Position numbers and translations under genes: made by a program. This document shows positions 31,532 to 41,902 of a DNA stretch of 64,000 bases, piece by piece (within the stretch, counting starts at the first letter, position 1; each line of letters starts with the position of its first letter). The notes under the pieces are model-generated. The model worked only from the letters and a program-made list of their open reading frames with translations, was not told the origin of the DNA and did no database searches. This DNA comes from Ypsolopha sequella (Eukaryota; Arthropoda; Insecta; Lepidoptera; Ypsolophidae), in the NCBI GenBank assembly GCA_934047225.1, contig OW204012.1, forward strand, positions 1,302,001 through 1,366,000, read 5' to 3'.

Positions 31532-32873
31532 TTTCAATGCATGTGCTCGTAAAGGCCCACTTTTTATGCATCAAAACCGAACAGAAAGTCGATTATTTTG
31601 CCCTAGGGCTTTATTATTTTTTTTTTTTTAATTTGTTTACAATGGTTGGCTAACCTGCAGCTTTTCCCGTGTACCATAGACGTTACACTTTTTTTTCCAC
31701 TGTTTAACGGCTCTGGATACAGTCCTTTTGAGCCAATTATAATTTAAAGTTCACAAGATTATATTAGTTTTCATTTCCTCACACTATGCATTGAAAAATG
31801 TAGTATGATACACGGGCGTAAAAGCAATAAATTACTCGGTTACGTTTAAAACACTCGCTACGCTCGTGTTTTAAATCGTCCTCGTGATTTATTCCTTTGC
31901 GCCCTTGTAGCATAAACTACTATTTCAATGCATGTGCTCGTAAAGGCCCACTTTTTATGCATCAAAACCGAACAGAAAGTCGATTATTTTGCCCTAGGGC
32001 TTTAATATATATATTTTTTTTAATTTATTTACAATGGTTGGCTAACCTGCAGCCTTTCCTGTGTACCATAGACGTTATACTTTTTTTAAACCGTTTAACG
32101 GCTATGGATACAGTCCCTTTGAGCCAATTATAATTTAAAGTTCACAAGATTATATTTGTTTTCATTTCCTCACACTATGCATTGAAAAATGTAGTATGAT
32201 ACACGGGCGTAAAAGCAATAAATTACTCGGTTACGTTTAAAACACTCGCTACGCTCGTGTTTTAAATCGTCCTCGTAATTTATTCCTTTGCGCCCTTGTA
32301 GCATAAACTACTATTTCAATGCAGTTGCTCGTAAAGTTTTCTGTAAGATACTTGAGCGTAAAAGGTTTTTATCCGAATGCGTGCCAATGAAAACACTCGC
32401 TTTTTCCGACCGTGTATCTTAAATAACTATTTCTATTCACCTGATGACAACCCCACGGGGTCGAAATATAGTGCCTAAAAGTATTTATATTTTCAATGCA
32501 AGTGCTCGTAAAGGCCCACTTTTTATGCATCAGAACCGAAGAGATTATTTTGCCCTAGGGCTTTATTATTATTATAATTTTTTATTTATTTACATTGGTT
32601 GGCTAACCTGCAGCCTTTCCTGTGTACCATAAATGTTATACTTTCTTTCCACTGTTTAACGGCTCTAGATACAGTCATTTTGAGCCAATCATAATTTAAA
32701 GTTCACAAGATTATATTTGTTTTATTTCCTCACACTATGCATTGAAAAACGTAGTATGATACACGGGCGTAAGAGCAATAAATTACTCGGTTACGTTTAA
32801 AACACTCGCTACGCTCGTGTTTTAAATCGTCCTCGAAATGTATTCCTTTTCGCCCTTGTAGCATAAACTACTA
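31532..32873 (+). repeat. Tandem array of family M
   Basis: Head-to-tail units: 31532-31922 (391 bp), 31923-32313 (391 bp), a deviant 118-bp unit 32314-32431, a 59-bp spacer, and 32491-32873 (383 bp). Each unit starts TTTCAATGCA and ends AACTACTA or a variant, and the junctions are seamless. The three long units are very similar. Short frames inside are rejected as genes. Confidence 0.95.
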
Positions 32874-34225
32874 TTATGTGGAATATAACATACAAAAAAC
32901 AAAAATTAAACTTCACTTAAAATTTTATAAATAAGAACCGCTTAAAAGCTTGTTGTTTCGCTCTCTCTCTATCAAATTTTAAGCCCAGTAGAAGAGACCA
33001 TTGTAGCACTTAAGAGACTATAATACCTGACATCGAGCACGTCATGTTTTATCAAGAAGAACTGAACTCTATGCCGTTTTATTAGTGTTTAAAATAGAGC
33101 GCTCCGAGCCGTGGCTGTTACAGCAACCGAAGTAACGCTCAAAAAGCGCGCACTCAAATCATTTTCGACGGTGAAAATAATGGTTATTTATAAAATGTAA
33201 AAACTTTCCTTTATATTGAGATCACTTATCTATTATGCGAAGTTTTATGGTCTAATTTAAAAGTATTAGTAGAATAAAAACGGTTTGGAGGTAACTTCCG
33301 ATAAAAAAAAAATCATTAAATTAATTTTTCACCACATTCTGGGCAAAGCATTACTTCTTAACTTTACCATGTATATTTATTTCAGAGTGATTGGTGCAGT
33401 ACTTTTGATATTTTAGATTTATTTTGGTTTGATATAACAGTTTAAAGGTGTTGTAGCCGCCAAAGACCTTGAGTCGGCCTGTGTCGGTACAAATATCGAC
33501 AGAAACTATATTGAAATAACGTTCATACGAGTCTCCGGATAGCGCAAAATGGGCGCTAAAAATAATTAAAATGTTAAAAAAATATATTGTAGCTGAAATT
33601 CTTTAAAAATAATAAATGGAACTCATTTGTTATTATAATATCTTCAATTTGACTAAGTTTTAATTTGTTTTTTTGCATACTGAATTAATTAAATCGGACT
33701 TTAGTATTAAATTGGAGCCTGTTTTGTTATTTATTATGGTAAATTATAGATAAAATTTTTAAATTTCAATCATAGCGCATTATTCTACATATTTATATTT
33801 TTTTCAAAATTTTCACTTAATTAACATCTGAGTAAAAGCCGACCTTAATTGTAGCTTTCTCGGTGACCAGCTAAAAGAACAACCTTTGGATATTCAAGTA
33901 ACTAAAACACAAAACTTGACCTAAGTAGTATGACTTCTTATCTGTCAAGAAAAGAAAGCCGCGCAAGTGGAATATGAGTGAAGACAGTAAACCCAATTTT
34001 ACATCTTCAGGAGCTTGTCACAAATAAATTGACATCAAACCGGTGGAATCAGCTAACTCCAGGTTGAAATTCCATTGCGTAGCAATGAATCTATAATGAA
34101 TAATAATAATATCTACTATCGACTGACTGCGGTCATCGAGCGGAAAATTTGGAGGTTATAATCTAAGTATCGATTTTTGTAGCTGTCACTTTGGTACATG
34201 ATCTAAGCTGTCACTAAACTTAACT
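32874..34225. other. Unassigned stretch with one repeat piece
   Basis: Mostly unassigned AT-rich DNA. The family Q fragment is at 33481-33555. A GAG/GTGAGT splice-donor-like motif lies on the minus strand at about 34228-34238. Confidence 0.45.
33481..33555 (+). repeat. Family Q repeat fragment
   Basis: GTGTCGGTACAAATATCGAC and ATTGAAATAACGTTCATA are shared with 59848-59975 and, inverted, 43774-43912. Confidence 0.7.
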
Positions 34226-34574
34226 AACACTCACCTCTCAGTTACTGCTATCTGCACTGACACAACAGGGAACACTACAGGAATAAAATAAAATAAAACA
34301 CAAAATAAAAAACAAAAAGAGAAAACGAAATATAATTGCGAAAATCGATGAAATATAAATGAGGAATCGTTAATCTCGAAAGGGAAGTTACACATCAAAC
34401 AAATAACAGGAAACGTCGAGTGCCGTGGAATGAGGGCGGGAGGAAGGTTCGAAATTTAAAAAAGGGGTTTTGCAAAAAAAAAAATCGGAGTTCGAATGTA
34501 AATGAACGCGCGACACGGACGTGCTTCCGCATCGGGTCGTACTGGCGCTCTGAGGAAAGGTGCGCTTGGCGGTC

Positions 34575-34641
34575 TATTTATATTCGAGAGGGGAACGGTG
34601 GGGGGGAGGGCGCGGCCATCTTGAGCGGTCGCCATAGCAAC
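34575..34641. promoter_or_regulatory. Candidate GC-rich promoter with YY1/Pho and RFX-type motifs
   Basis: In a GC-rich island (about 34490-34680): a TATTTATA-like box at 34575-34582; GCGGCCATCTTG at 34612-34623, which on the minus strand fits the YY1/Pho AANATGGC core; and GTCGCCATAGCAAC at 34628-34641, fitting the RFX X-box GTNRCC-N-RGYAAC. The three lie within 70 bp. No adjacent open gene is visible, so the target would have to be a spliced 5' exon. Confidence 0.4.
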
Positions 34642-35670
34642 GCAAGGAGATGGCCTATTAGGTAGGGTGGTGCAGATTAGTTGTAGCATTAGCAAAGGAA
34701 TTTTATCTTTTATGGTAACTGAAACAGTATTATCGTCGTATATTTAAGAGCTTGGCTCTTGTCGGTGTAGCTCTCCATTGGAAACCAAAATAAAATTGTA
34801 GTAACTAAACCTGAAAATTTGCTTATTGGACCTTGGTTCCTGACTACTAATTAAACAATTTCAAGTATGAATTTGACTTAATAAAAACACCAAACCATTT
34901 CGGACCATTTATTTAAGTACTTACTGCAAATACAAAAAAAAAATCATACTTTTTCATAAATAAATACGTTAATGTGAAGTTGTGCTCAGCTTTTTTGCAA
35001 CTAAATTAGTGATATTTGGGTTGATGTTACTACTAAGTTGTAATCTCAAATCGGATTCCACTTGTAATATATTTCTCCATTTTGATTTTAGTATATAAAA
35101 GAGCAAAATAATCCCTTTTCACAAAGGTAAGTGGTTGAGAAAAGCAGTAAATGTTTCAGTGCTTCTTCTGATATTTCCTTATATTTTTTTTACATTTATT
35201 TATTATTGTAAAAATAAATAAATGCCTCTTTAAGGATGAGACTGCGGACCCAGGAGTTCGCGGACCTCAGGTTAACAGACACTGCTCGGGTTAATAAGAG
35301 TTACTCGATGAAAAGTCATAGGACTGCAGCCCAATTGGCGTATTTCTTTACTTGAGGTTGACATGTAGGGGACGCAGGCAAAACATGGCATAATTTTTTA
35401 ATAAATAATTATCGTATAAACCACTTCCTAGTCCTAAGTGCCAAAATATTCACTTATTTTAGCACTATGAAATTTGGCACACTCGTAAGGTAATTATGAT
35501 AGTTGACAATAAAAAGATAAATGTTATACCAAGTTTCACCTGCCCGTGATTCAACCGCAGAGGCGTGCACAGACCTTTTTTCTGGAAAAGCAATGAGAAG
35601 GTCAATCTGTTTTTTTTTTTTATATATCTTTGAAAATAATAATTGTTTGTATAACGCCTGGTAGACACTT
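34642..35670. other. Unassigned stretch
   Basis: No gene recognised. A 67-codon minus frame at 35465-35668 has no domain. Confidence 0.5.
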
Positions 35671-35957
35671 GTGTCGATTCAGTGTAACACAGCTTTATAG
35701 AACTTCACTTATTTGACAGGACTAACCTTATTTTAAACTTCCTCGGTGTAACTACAAAACGGTGTTTAACTTTAGACAGTGTTTAAATCTGTTGCTGTCA
35801 CTTTTTTAAAATATGAAACAAAAGGCGACAACAACAGATTTAAACACTGTCTAAAGTTAAACACCGTTTTGTAGTAACACGGCCTGCTTTTATCTTTTCG
35901 ATAACAGAAAGAAAAAGACAGAACGCTTAAATTAAGTTGAGTCCTTTCGAATAAGTT
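35671..35957. mobile_element. Family O TIR element split by a family G hairpin
   Basis: GTGTCGATTC, TTATTTGACAGGACTAACCT and TCTTTTCGATAACAGAAAG match the intact copy at 55827-55981. The family G hairpin sits between its two halves. Confidence 0.82.
35746..35880. mobile_element. Family G hairpin MITE, second copy
   Basis: GTGTAACTACAAAACGGTG with a near-perfect inverse, 135 bp, matching 27702-27836 closely. It is inserted in a family O element. Confidence 0.92.
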
Positions 35958-36107
35958 AAAGAGAGATTTTTTATTTTTATTTTATTTGTTATTTTTCAAA
36001 TGATTTATTAACAGAAACATAAAAACTTAAACAACATGAAATAAAACTAAAATTAAACCTTACAAATTTACCTATAAAACTAAAATGTCTCCTAAAGTAA
36101 AATTAAA

Positions 36108-36491
36108 CTAAGTAAAAATGTTGGCCAGATCGCCGCCGTCTTGTGGCAGGGTTCCCAGAATGCTGGCAGCATTTCCTCTTTGGATTGCCAAACTAAGGCG
36201 TTGTCCAAAGTATGCGCCAGCTTTTGGGTCCCCCGAAACGTCAACCAGCCGAGAGGAAATTTCTTTAAAAAGACATTTAGCCTCTTGACCCCACGGCCCA
36301 AGGGTTTCGACTCCAAAAGGCGCAAACGCGTACTCCGAACTGAGCTCTGCATATTTGCGCCTTTTGGATCCCTCGGCCGCTGCCGCTGCTGCGCCAGCCC
36401 TGGCAGCCGTGACTTGGATGTGGGACGCAGCAAGAGTATCAACGCATGTTGCATCCCACACCAGTGACTTGCCGTATTTCCAAGGAATGAT
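36108..36491 (-). pseudogene. LINE-like pol C-terminal domain, 3' part, cut by BEL/Pao insertion
   Basis: The minus frame enters from the retrotransposon boundary and ends at a TAG (36108-36110). Landmarks are LVWDATCVDT, ETLGPWGQEAK, EISSRL and QRLSIQ-like LSLAIQRGNA. These match the frame at 54776-55370 almost domain for domain. It is the downstream half of the coding block whose upstream half is at 41903-42490; the 5-bp duplication ATGAT ends at 36491. I recognise this tail as one found at the end of reverse-transcriptase proteins in many invertebrates, but cannot name the clade. A PD-x15-D arrangement suggests a restriction-like endonuclease fold. Disrupted by the insertion, so not functional. 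Confidence 0.7.
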
Positions 36492-37175
36492 TGTTTGATA
36501 TAAACGCTCGTTGCTACCAGAAATTGTAGCATATAAAAAGTAGTAATACTGACTAGTGACGGGCATCGACGTCACTGGTGCGAGGATTCCATAACCACGC
36601 TCAGACACCACTAATTGTATGCTAAAGGGCGATACTTGCAGCTGGAGCAGGGGCCCATAGCTGTCCCAGATTTATAGTATACAAGTATCTTATGATCTAA
36701 TATTTAATATAAAATGTCCTACCAGACAGTTGTATGATGACCTCATCAAGTAGTCCTCGCACGAAGACCCTTCGCTGCGGAGACCAAGGCGTGTCGGTGC
36801 CGTGACACGTAGATCACCTTCCACGATAAATCTAAACACAACCCTCCTACCCCGGGATGCATCCGAACCCAGAAATAGTAATTAACAAGTCCACTTGTCG
36901 CACACCGCGTGGATATAGGTTATTTCACACACACAGGAAATACACTCAAAAGTGGCCTTCACGCCAAAATATCTTCAGCCCTTGATCGAATACTGTTTCT
37001 TACGATGTCCGCACCGATTTCCCTTGGGTTAAGCCCTTAATAACACATATTAAAATCGTCCGCGATCTATACCAAGAAAATTCCACGTCCCTCGTTTTTG
37101 ACAGCTCCAAGTCCATAGACAAATTATATAGACCCTTGATGGATGCGTTCCGAAATATACATTTTATTCTGAACA
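36492..37175 (-). repeat. 3' LTR of the BEL/Pao element
   Basis: 684 bp, TG...CA. Differs from the other LTR only at 36828 (A here, G at 41555). It contains a ~60-bp block (about 36549-36606, GTGACGGGCATCGACGTCAC) resembling part of family D at 30458-30512. Confidence 0.97.
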
Positions 37176-37187
37176 GTCCCCCGCTCT
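37176..37187 (-). promoter_or_regulatory. Candidate polypurine tract
   Basis: Minus-strand AGAGCGGGGGAC directly precedes the 3' LTR, where a plus-strand primer is expected in LTR elements. Confidence 0.5.
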
Positions 37188-37373
37188 GGGCTGAGCAATC
37201 AGTCCACTAGCTCATACAACCGGGAGACGGGAGAGAGTTGTCATGGCTCGTCACAAAATCGAACCTTCGACCAACACCTCTGCGACGCGTGGAGTTCCGT
37301 CTCCGCCAAAACAACTTTAATATACGGCCCCGGCGCCAAAACAAGGATAGCAAGTTCATATCCTTCAAAAGAA

Positions 37374-38110
37374 TTAAATTTCCTTCCCTAGGATGCTCAG
37401 TCCTGTCTGACCACAGAGAGGACGAGAGTTGAGGACCGCTTCCACTTTACAATACACAGTGGCAAGCTCCTCAAAAATTAGGACAGTTTCCCCAATAACG
37501 CAGCGGAGGTGGGTCTTCGCCGACTTGACGGCAGCTTCAAAAAATTCCCTCCCCAGTGAGGGCAATTTGGGGGACTGTACCGCCAAGTTACCCCTTTCTG
37601 GGCGAAGATTTAACTTAAACTAGCATAGTTATTTACAAAACAAAAAATTATCAATATCTTTTAGATAGTTAGCAGTACCTTTGTAGTTTGTGCCATTGTC
37701 GGAGCGAATAAGTGAAGGTAAACCCTTACGCGACACGAAACGATCCAACGCGGCGACGAAGGCCTCCGTAGTCAAAGCTGATACCACTGCCAAGTGAACG
37801 GCCTTGGTGGCCAAGCACACAAATACACAAGGTATGCTTTCACAACCCAAGCGTTGCGATTGCTAAAAACCCCCGTGCGCGTTACGTATGTGTCAATCCG
37901 ACACCAACAAATTTACCAAAGGTCCGTCTTGGGTAGAAGCAAAGGATGAAGACTTCCGTATGGCAGGTCAGCTCTCCAAAATCAGCCTCCAAAACGCAGA
38001 AGTCCTTCATAATCCGTGAAAGGATTCAAACGAGCAACCGCTCACTTCAGCCTGGCGTGATCCTCGCGCAGAACTCGAAGTCTAAACTTGATGAGGTCCG
38101 CCTGAAGTAC
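37374..38110 (-). pseudogene. BEL/Pao integrase remnants
   Basis: Three pieces in order on the minus strand. About 38110-37950 carries the linker before the integrase core, with VARLNPFTDYEGLLR and at least two in-frame stops. 37850-37629 carries CVFVCLATKAVHL and the second catalytic Asp in SDNGTNY. 37586-37374 carries FEAAVKSAKTHL, with the catalytic Glu, then EELATVYCKVEAVLNSRPL. The HHCC zinc-binding part and the first catalytic Asp region are missing between the first two pieces. Frame changes separate the second and third. Integrase joins the cDNA copy to host DNA; this one cannot be active. Motif recognition of the BEL/Pao type is strong. Confidence 0.85.
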
Positions 38111-38344
38111 AAGAACCGTGTACCAATGCGTTCCAACGCTCCTCTGCACTCACGGCTGGGGACAAAATATATGAATTTCATTGACTGGTTGGTATTTCAA
38201 CATAATACCACCATCATATTGGGATCCTCCAAATCTGCAAACAGTATATGTTCATTTGAAAGCCATTTCCTAAGTTCGAACGTAATAATCCAAGTATCGA
38301 ATCAAATATCGAATATCCAAAATTGTGGATACCTCCACCAATGA

Positions 38345-38742
38345 AGAAGAACCCAGAGTCTTTTAAAAACCAAATAGGATCCATCCTAACAAATCCGCGC
38401 CCAGGAAAACATCGACTGGGGCCGGATGACAAAACGTGGGTCTGCCAGATGCAGACCTGACGTGCATGAGATTGTGGACGGAGGAAGGTCCAAAGAAGGC
38501 TGCCAGCCGACAATATTGTCTATAACCATGGCTGCAGCCGCTGATTCAACTCCAGTCCACCAATACCTAGGAGCGGCACCGACGAAACCTCCAGGTTCAA
38601 AACTAATCGGTGCGCCACTTGACTTTCCAAGTCGAAGAGGGCCCTTACCCTAACTCAATCCCCCCTGGGGCCCTAGACGCGAGCCATCGCGGTAGGCAAC
38701 AGAACCGTCCGCGGTTCCGTACTCATGGCTTGAACAAGCTAG
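38345..38742 (-). pseudogene. BEL/Pao aspartyl protease remnant
   Basis: Immediately after the gag stop (TAA, 38743-38745), a minus-strand frame shows RALFDLESQ where BEL/Pao proteases have a D-S/T-G active site. It continues with SSVPLLGIGG and, after a frame change, GLHLADPRF, a segment found downstream in Pao proteases. I see at least four stop codons (two TAG near the start, one TGA, one TAG after the glycine-rich stretch) and a shift. The catalytic triplet reads DLE, so it would be inactive even without the stops. Confidence 0.7.
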
Positions 38743-40596
38743 TTACAGGCTACCCCACCTGTGGAGTGCAGGACCAGTCCACTGGCAGTAATATGGCTGG
38801 CGCGTGCACATCCCCACCATGGGGGGAGCGTAGCCTCCAACTCTCCCTGAGTACGGCGGGTGGTACTCTAACCGCGGGTATTCCCGGTACGGCGGTGAGT
38901 AACCCCGTGACTCCGTCTTAACACGGTGCTCCATGCCAGCTGGCACCAAAACCGGCGCGGGGAGGGGGGGCCTAGCCCTTGCCAACTCCAATTGGCCCCC
39001 GCCCGTAGGGGCCCAATTCACTACATGGCCATATGTGTGATAGCCCGTAGGCAAGCCCCCTACGGGTCCACGCGCAAATACATAACTCAACTCCCGGTGA
39101 GGGGGCGCGCCGCGCGCCGCAGTCCTCCGTTCCGACGGAGGGGAGCTCTGCCCGACAGCATGCCTTCCCTGGACCGAGGGGGAAAAAGTTCTCCCTGACG
39201 CACCCCCGTTGTCCAAGGGGGGGGGAGTTCTCCCTGAAGCACCCCCGCCCGTAGGGCTCCGTCGCTGCGGGACCGGTGAAGCCGCTTCAGATCTGTTGGC
39301 ACACAACAATAAATGGTGAGGCCCCTCACACTCACTGCAACGTCGTGGCTCGGGACAATCACGTTCGAAGTGATTGCCCAAGCAACCGAAACATAGGCTC
39401 TTACGCTTCACTATGCGTCGCCGCTCGGTGACGTGCAGGTTTCGCCACTGCTGACATCTCAGCAGGTCATGCCCCGTATGGCCACACTGATAACAGGTCA
39501 ATGACCTCTCGATCACGGATACCGCCGCTAAACGCGTCATATCGCGTCCCCGCGACTGCTGCAGTTGTCTGGGCTCCCCACATTCCAATGAGCCAGCAGA
39601 CGAAAGTGATTGCGCCCCAGATGGCGCCAAGTCCGCTTGTGATGTTTCTGCTACCCTAGCTTCATATTCAAGAAACCTCATTAAGTCCGTAAATTTAGGC
39701 ACAGTGCTGCCATCTTTTTCTGCGGACACCCGCTCAAAACGTGACCTCACGTCATTAGGCAACCTACCTAAAATAATGTGAACGAGTAAAAACGACCACT
39801 CGTCCACCGGTAAACCTAATGTTCTAAGGGCATTACACGCCACAGTGACCGGAGTTAGTAATTGCTGCCTCAGCTGTGCCCAGTCGGTTACCCTAGGTAA
39901 CGTCAACAATTGAGACGCATGCGCATCCGCCAATAAGCGCATGTTCTGATACCTATCATTTAATAAGCCCCACGCTGTATCATAATGATCATCCTCCACC
40001 CTGAGGTGCTGGATGAGCGACCTTGCTTCGCCCTCCAATGTTGACATCAAATATGCCATCTTTTGCCCCTTTGTCAAATCTACCCTAGAATTTACTAATG
40101 AATTAAACATATTTTTAAAAGAAACCCATTCTTGAATTTTCCCATTAAATTTATTCAGTTTTAAATTAGCCAAACTACTAGACACGCCATCTACCGGTTG
40201 AGGCGTGACAACTACAGGACCTCCTGAATTTTGCCTCTTTACATTAGCAATATTATTTGACTTTATAACCAGCGTCTTACCAGTGGCGCCATCTGTTGGT
40301 CTAGGTGCGCTAACAACCGGGCTGCCCGATTGTCGCTTTTTGATCATGGAGGCCGCCTCAGTTACATCATCATAAATTTCCATTATCTTAGCCAAATCCG
40401 TAACATACCTCTTCAAAGGCTCGTCACTTTCCTGCAGTGCTGCCACAGCCGCCTCTGCATCAGCCAGCCGCTGATGCATCCGCTCGGCTCTCTCCAGGAT
40501 TGCATTGTCGCGATCCGAACGAGAAAGCAATCCCTGGACGGTTGTAAACCAGCGGAGCTCTTTCGCCAACGCAGCCTTGTGAGACTTGGACATCAT
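38743..40596 (-). CDS. BEL/Pao gag polyprotein, open over 617 codons
   Basis: Structural protein expected to form the cytoplasmic particle that packages element RNA. The start is the first of two adjacent ATGs (40596-40594), about 620 bp after the 5' LTR. Residues 1-90 are charged and coiled-coil-like. Residues about 145-320 fit the Pao gag domain (DUF1759 as I know it): LNLNKF-like LKLNKFNGKIQEW, KMAYLMSTLEGEAR and LGRLPNDVR. Three zinc knuckles follow at about 368, 402 and 422: CYQCGHTGHDLLRC (C-x2-C-x4-H-x4-C), CFGCLGNHFERDC and CSECEGPHHLLLC (both C-x2-C-x3-H-x4-C). The last ~170 residues are rich in Pro, Gly and Arg and probably disordered. It stops at TAA just before the protease remnant. 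It is unusual for this frame to be intact when the rest of the element is not. Confidence 0.92.
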   Translation of the reverse strand: MMSKSHKAALAKELRWFTTVQGLLSRSDRDNAILERAERMHQRLADAEAAVAALQESDEPLKRYVTDLAKIMEIYDDVTEAASMIKKRQSGSPVVSAPRPTDGATGKTLVIKSNNIANVKRQNSGGPVVVTPQPVDGVSSSLANLKLNKFNGKIQEWVSFKNMFNSLVNSRVDLTKGQKMAYLMSTLEGEARSLIQHLRVEDDHYDTAWGLLNDRYQNMRLLADAHASQLLTLPRVTDWAQLRQQLLTPVTVACNALRTLGLPVDEWSFLLVHIILGRLPNDVRSRFERVSAEKDGSTVPKFTDLMRFLEYEARVAETSQADLAPSGAQSLSSAGSLECGEPRQLQQSRGRDMTRLAAVSVIERSLTCYQCGHTGHDLLRCQQWRNLHVTERRRIVKRKSLCFGCLGNHFERDCPEPRRCSECEGPHHLLLCANRSEAASPVPQRRSPTGGGASGRTPPPLDNGGASGRTFSPSVQGRHAVGQSSPPSERRTAARGAPPHRELSYVFARGPVGGLPTGYHTYGHVVNWAPTGGGQLELARARPPLPAPVLVPAGMEHRVKTESRGYSPPYREYPRLEYHPPYSGRVGGYAPPMVGMCTRQPYYCQWTGPALHRWGSL

Positions 40597-41196
40597 GCCG
40601 CAATGAACCGGGAAATGTATAAATAAAAACTATTTAGCAAACACCCTGACACGGCACAAAATACAGAAGCACTGCTCAATAGGTACCCTACCTATAAATA
40701 GAATTTAATTAGCAAAATTAATTCCCAATTACCAATGTATGTACTTTCCGTCAATACTAAACAAACAAATAGGTTCCTACCTATTACAACATTACCAAAT
40801 TTTAATTATATTTGGTGTATACAATACACACAAACCCGAATGCACATTCCACTATGCAACTGTATACATGCTTGTAAGTACATAAATTCAAGCCAAGATA
40901 ACCGTATATTAGCTAACAAGTTGATTTCCAATCTATAATATAAACCGTTATATGATATAATGTTATTGCAATACAAGAACACTTGATATGTACTAAATTA
41001 ACAATTTATACTGATATTACTGAACCACATCAATGTGGTACCCTCCGGTAATCAATTATCTACTCAAAGCACTAAACAAATCCAATTTGTAATTGCTACA
41101 TGTACATGTAAATAGCCTAGCTATGTTAACAGTTCAATGACACTGGGGCCGCCCAGTTCCGCTGTTTATATGTATATAAACCAAAGTTGGGATTAA

Positions 41197-41213
41197 CCAC
41201 GGACTGGCTACCA
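41197..41213 (-). promoter_or_regulatory. Possible tRNA primer-binding site
   Basis: Reading from the 5' LTR inward on the minus strand, TGGTAGCCAGTCCG begins five bases after the LTR. TGG is what a tRNA CCA end would pair with. I could not match the rest to a specific tRNA. Confidence 0.3.
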
Positions 41214-41218
41214 AAGCT

Positions 41219-41902
41219 TGTTTGATATAAACGCTCGTTGCTACCAGAAATTGTAGCATATAAAAAGTAGTAATACTGACTAGTGACGGGCATCGACGTC
41301 ACTGGTGCGAGGATTCCATAACCACGCTCAGACACCACTAATTGTATGCTAAAGGGCGATACTTGCAGCTGGAGCAGGGGCCCATAGCTGTCCCAGATTT
41401 ATAGTATACAAGTATCTTATGATCTAATATTTAATATAAAATGTCCTACCAGACAGTTGTATGATGACCTCATCAAGTAGTCCTCGCACGAAGACCCTTC
41501 GCTGCGGAGACCAAGGCGTGTCGGTGCCGTGACACGTAGATCACCTTCCACGATGAATCTAAACACAACCCTCCTACCCCGGGATGCATCCGAACCCAGA
41601 AATAGTAATTAACAAGTCCACTTGTCGCACACCGCGTGGATATAGGTTATTTCACACACACAGGAAATACACTCAAAAGTGGCCTTCACGCCAAAATATC
41701 TTCAGCCCTTGATCGAATACTGTTTCTTACGATGTCCGCACCGATTTCCCTTGGGTTAAGCCCTTAATAACACATATTAAAATCGTCCGCGATCTATACC
41801 AAGAAAATTCCACGTCCCTCGTTTTTGACAGCTCCAAGTCCATAGACAAATTATATAGACCCTTGATGGATGCGTTCCGAAATATACATTTTATTCTGAA
41901 CA
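41219..41902 (-). repeat. 5' LTR of the BEL/Pao element
   Basis: 684 bp, one mismatch to the 3' LTR. On the minus strand an early AATAAAATG stretch could serve polyadenylation, and TTTATATGC lies near the inner end. Confidence 0.97.

Larger units (their letters stand above)
36492..41902 (-). mobile_element. BEL/Pao LTR retrotransposon, internally deleted
   Basis: A 5.4-kb element bounded by 684-bp LTRs (36492-37175 and 41219-41902) that start TG and end CA. The exact 5-bp target duplication ATGAT is at 36487-36491 and 41903-41907. All coding is on the minus strand, in the order gag (38743-40596), protease remnant, then integrase remnants. Nothing recognisable as reverse transcriptase or RNase H fits in the ~900 bp between gag and integrase. 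The LTRs differ by one base (36828 versus 41555), so insertion is recent, while the interior is already broken. It is therefore likely a defective copy moved by enzymes supplied in trans. Confidence 0.93.

Noticed and set aside
31897..32632. 62-78-codon frames in the family M array
   Set aside because: They recur only because the repeat recurs, carry stops in other copies, and have no domain.
36092..36532. 146-codon minus frame overlapping the LTR boundary
   Set aside because: It is a shadow of the true LINE-like frame in another phase; the accepted frame matches the copy at 54776-55370.
38926..39362. Plus- and minus-strand frames inside gag
   Set aside because: Overlapping shadows of the gag frame, caused by high GC in its disordered tail.
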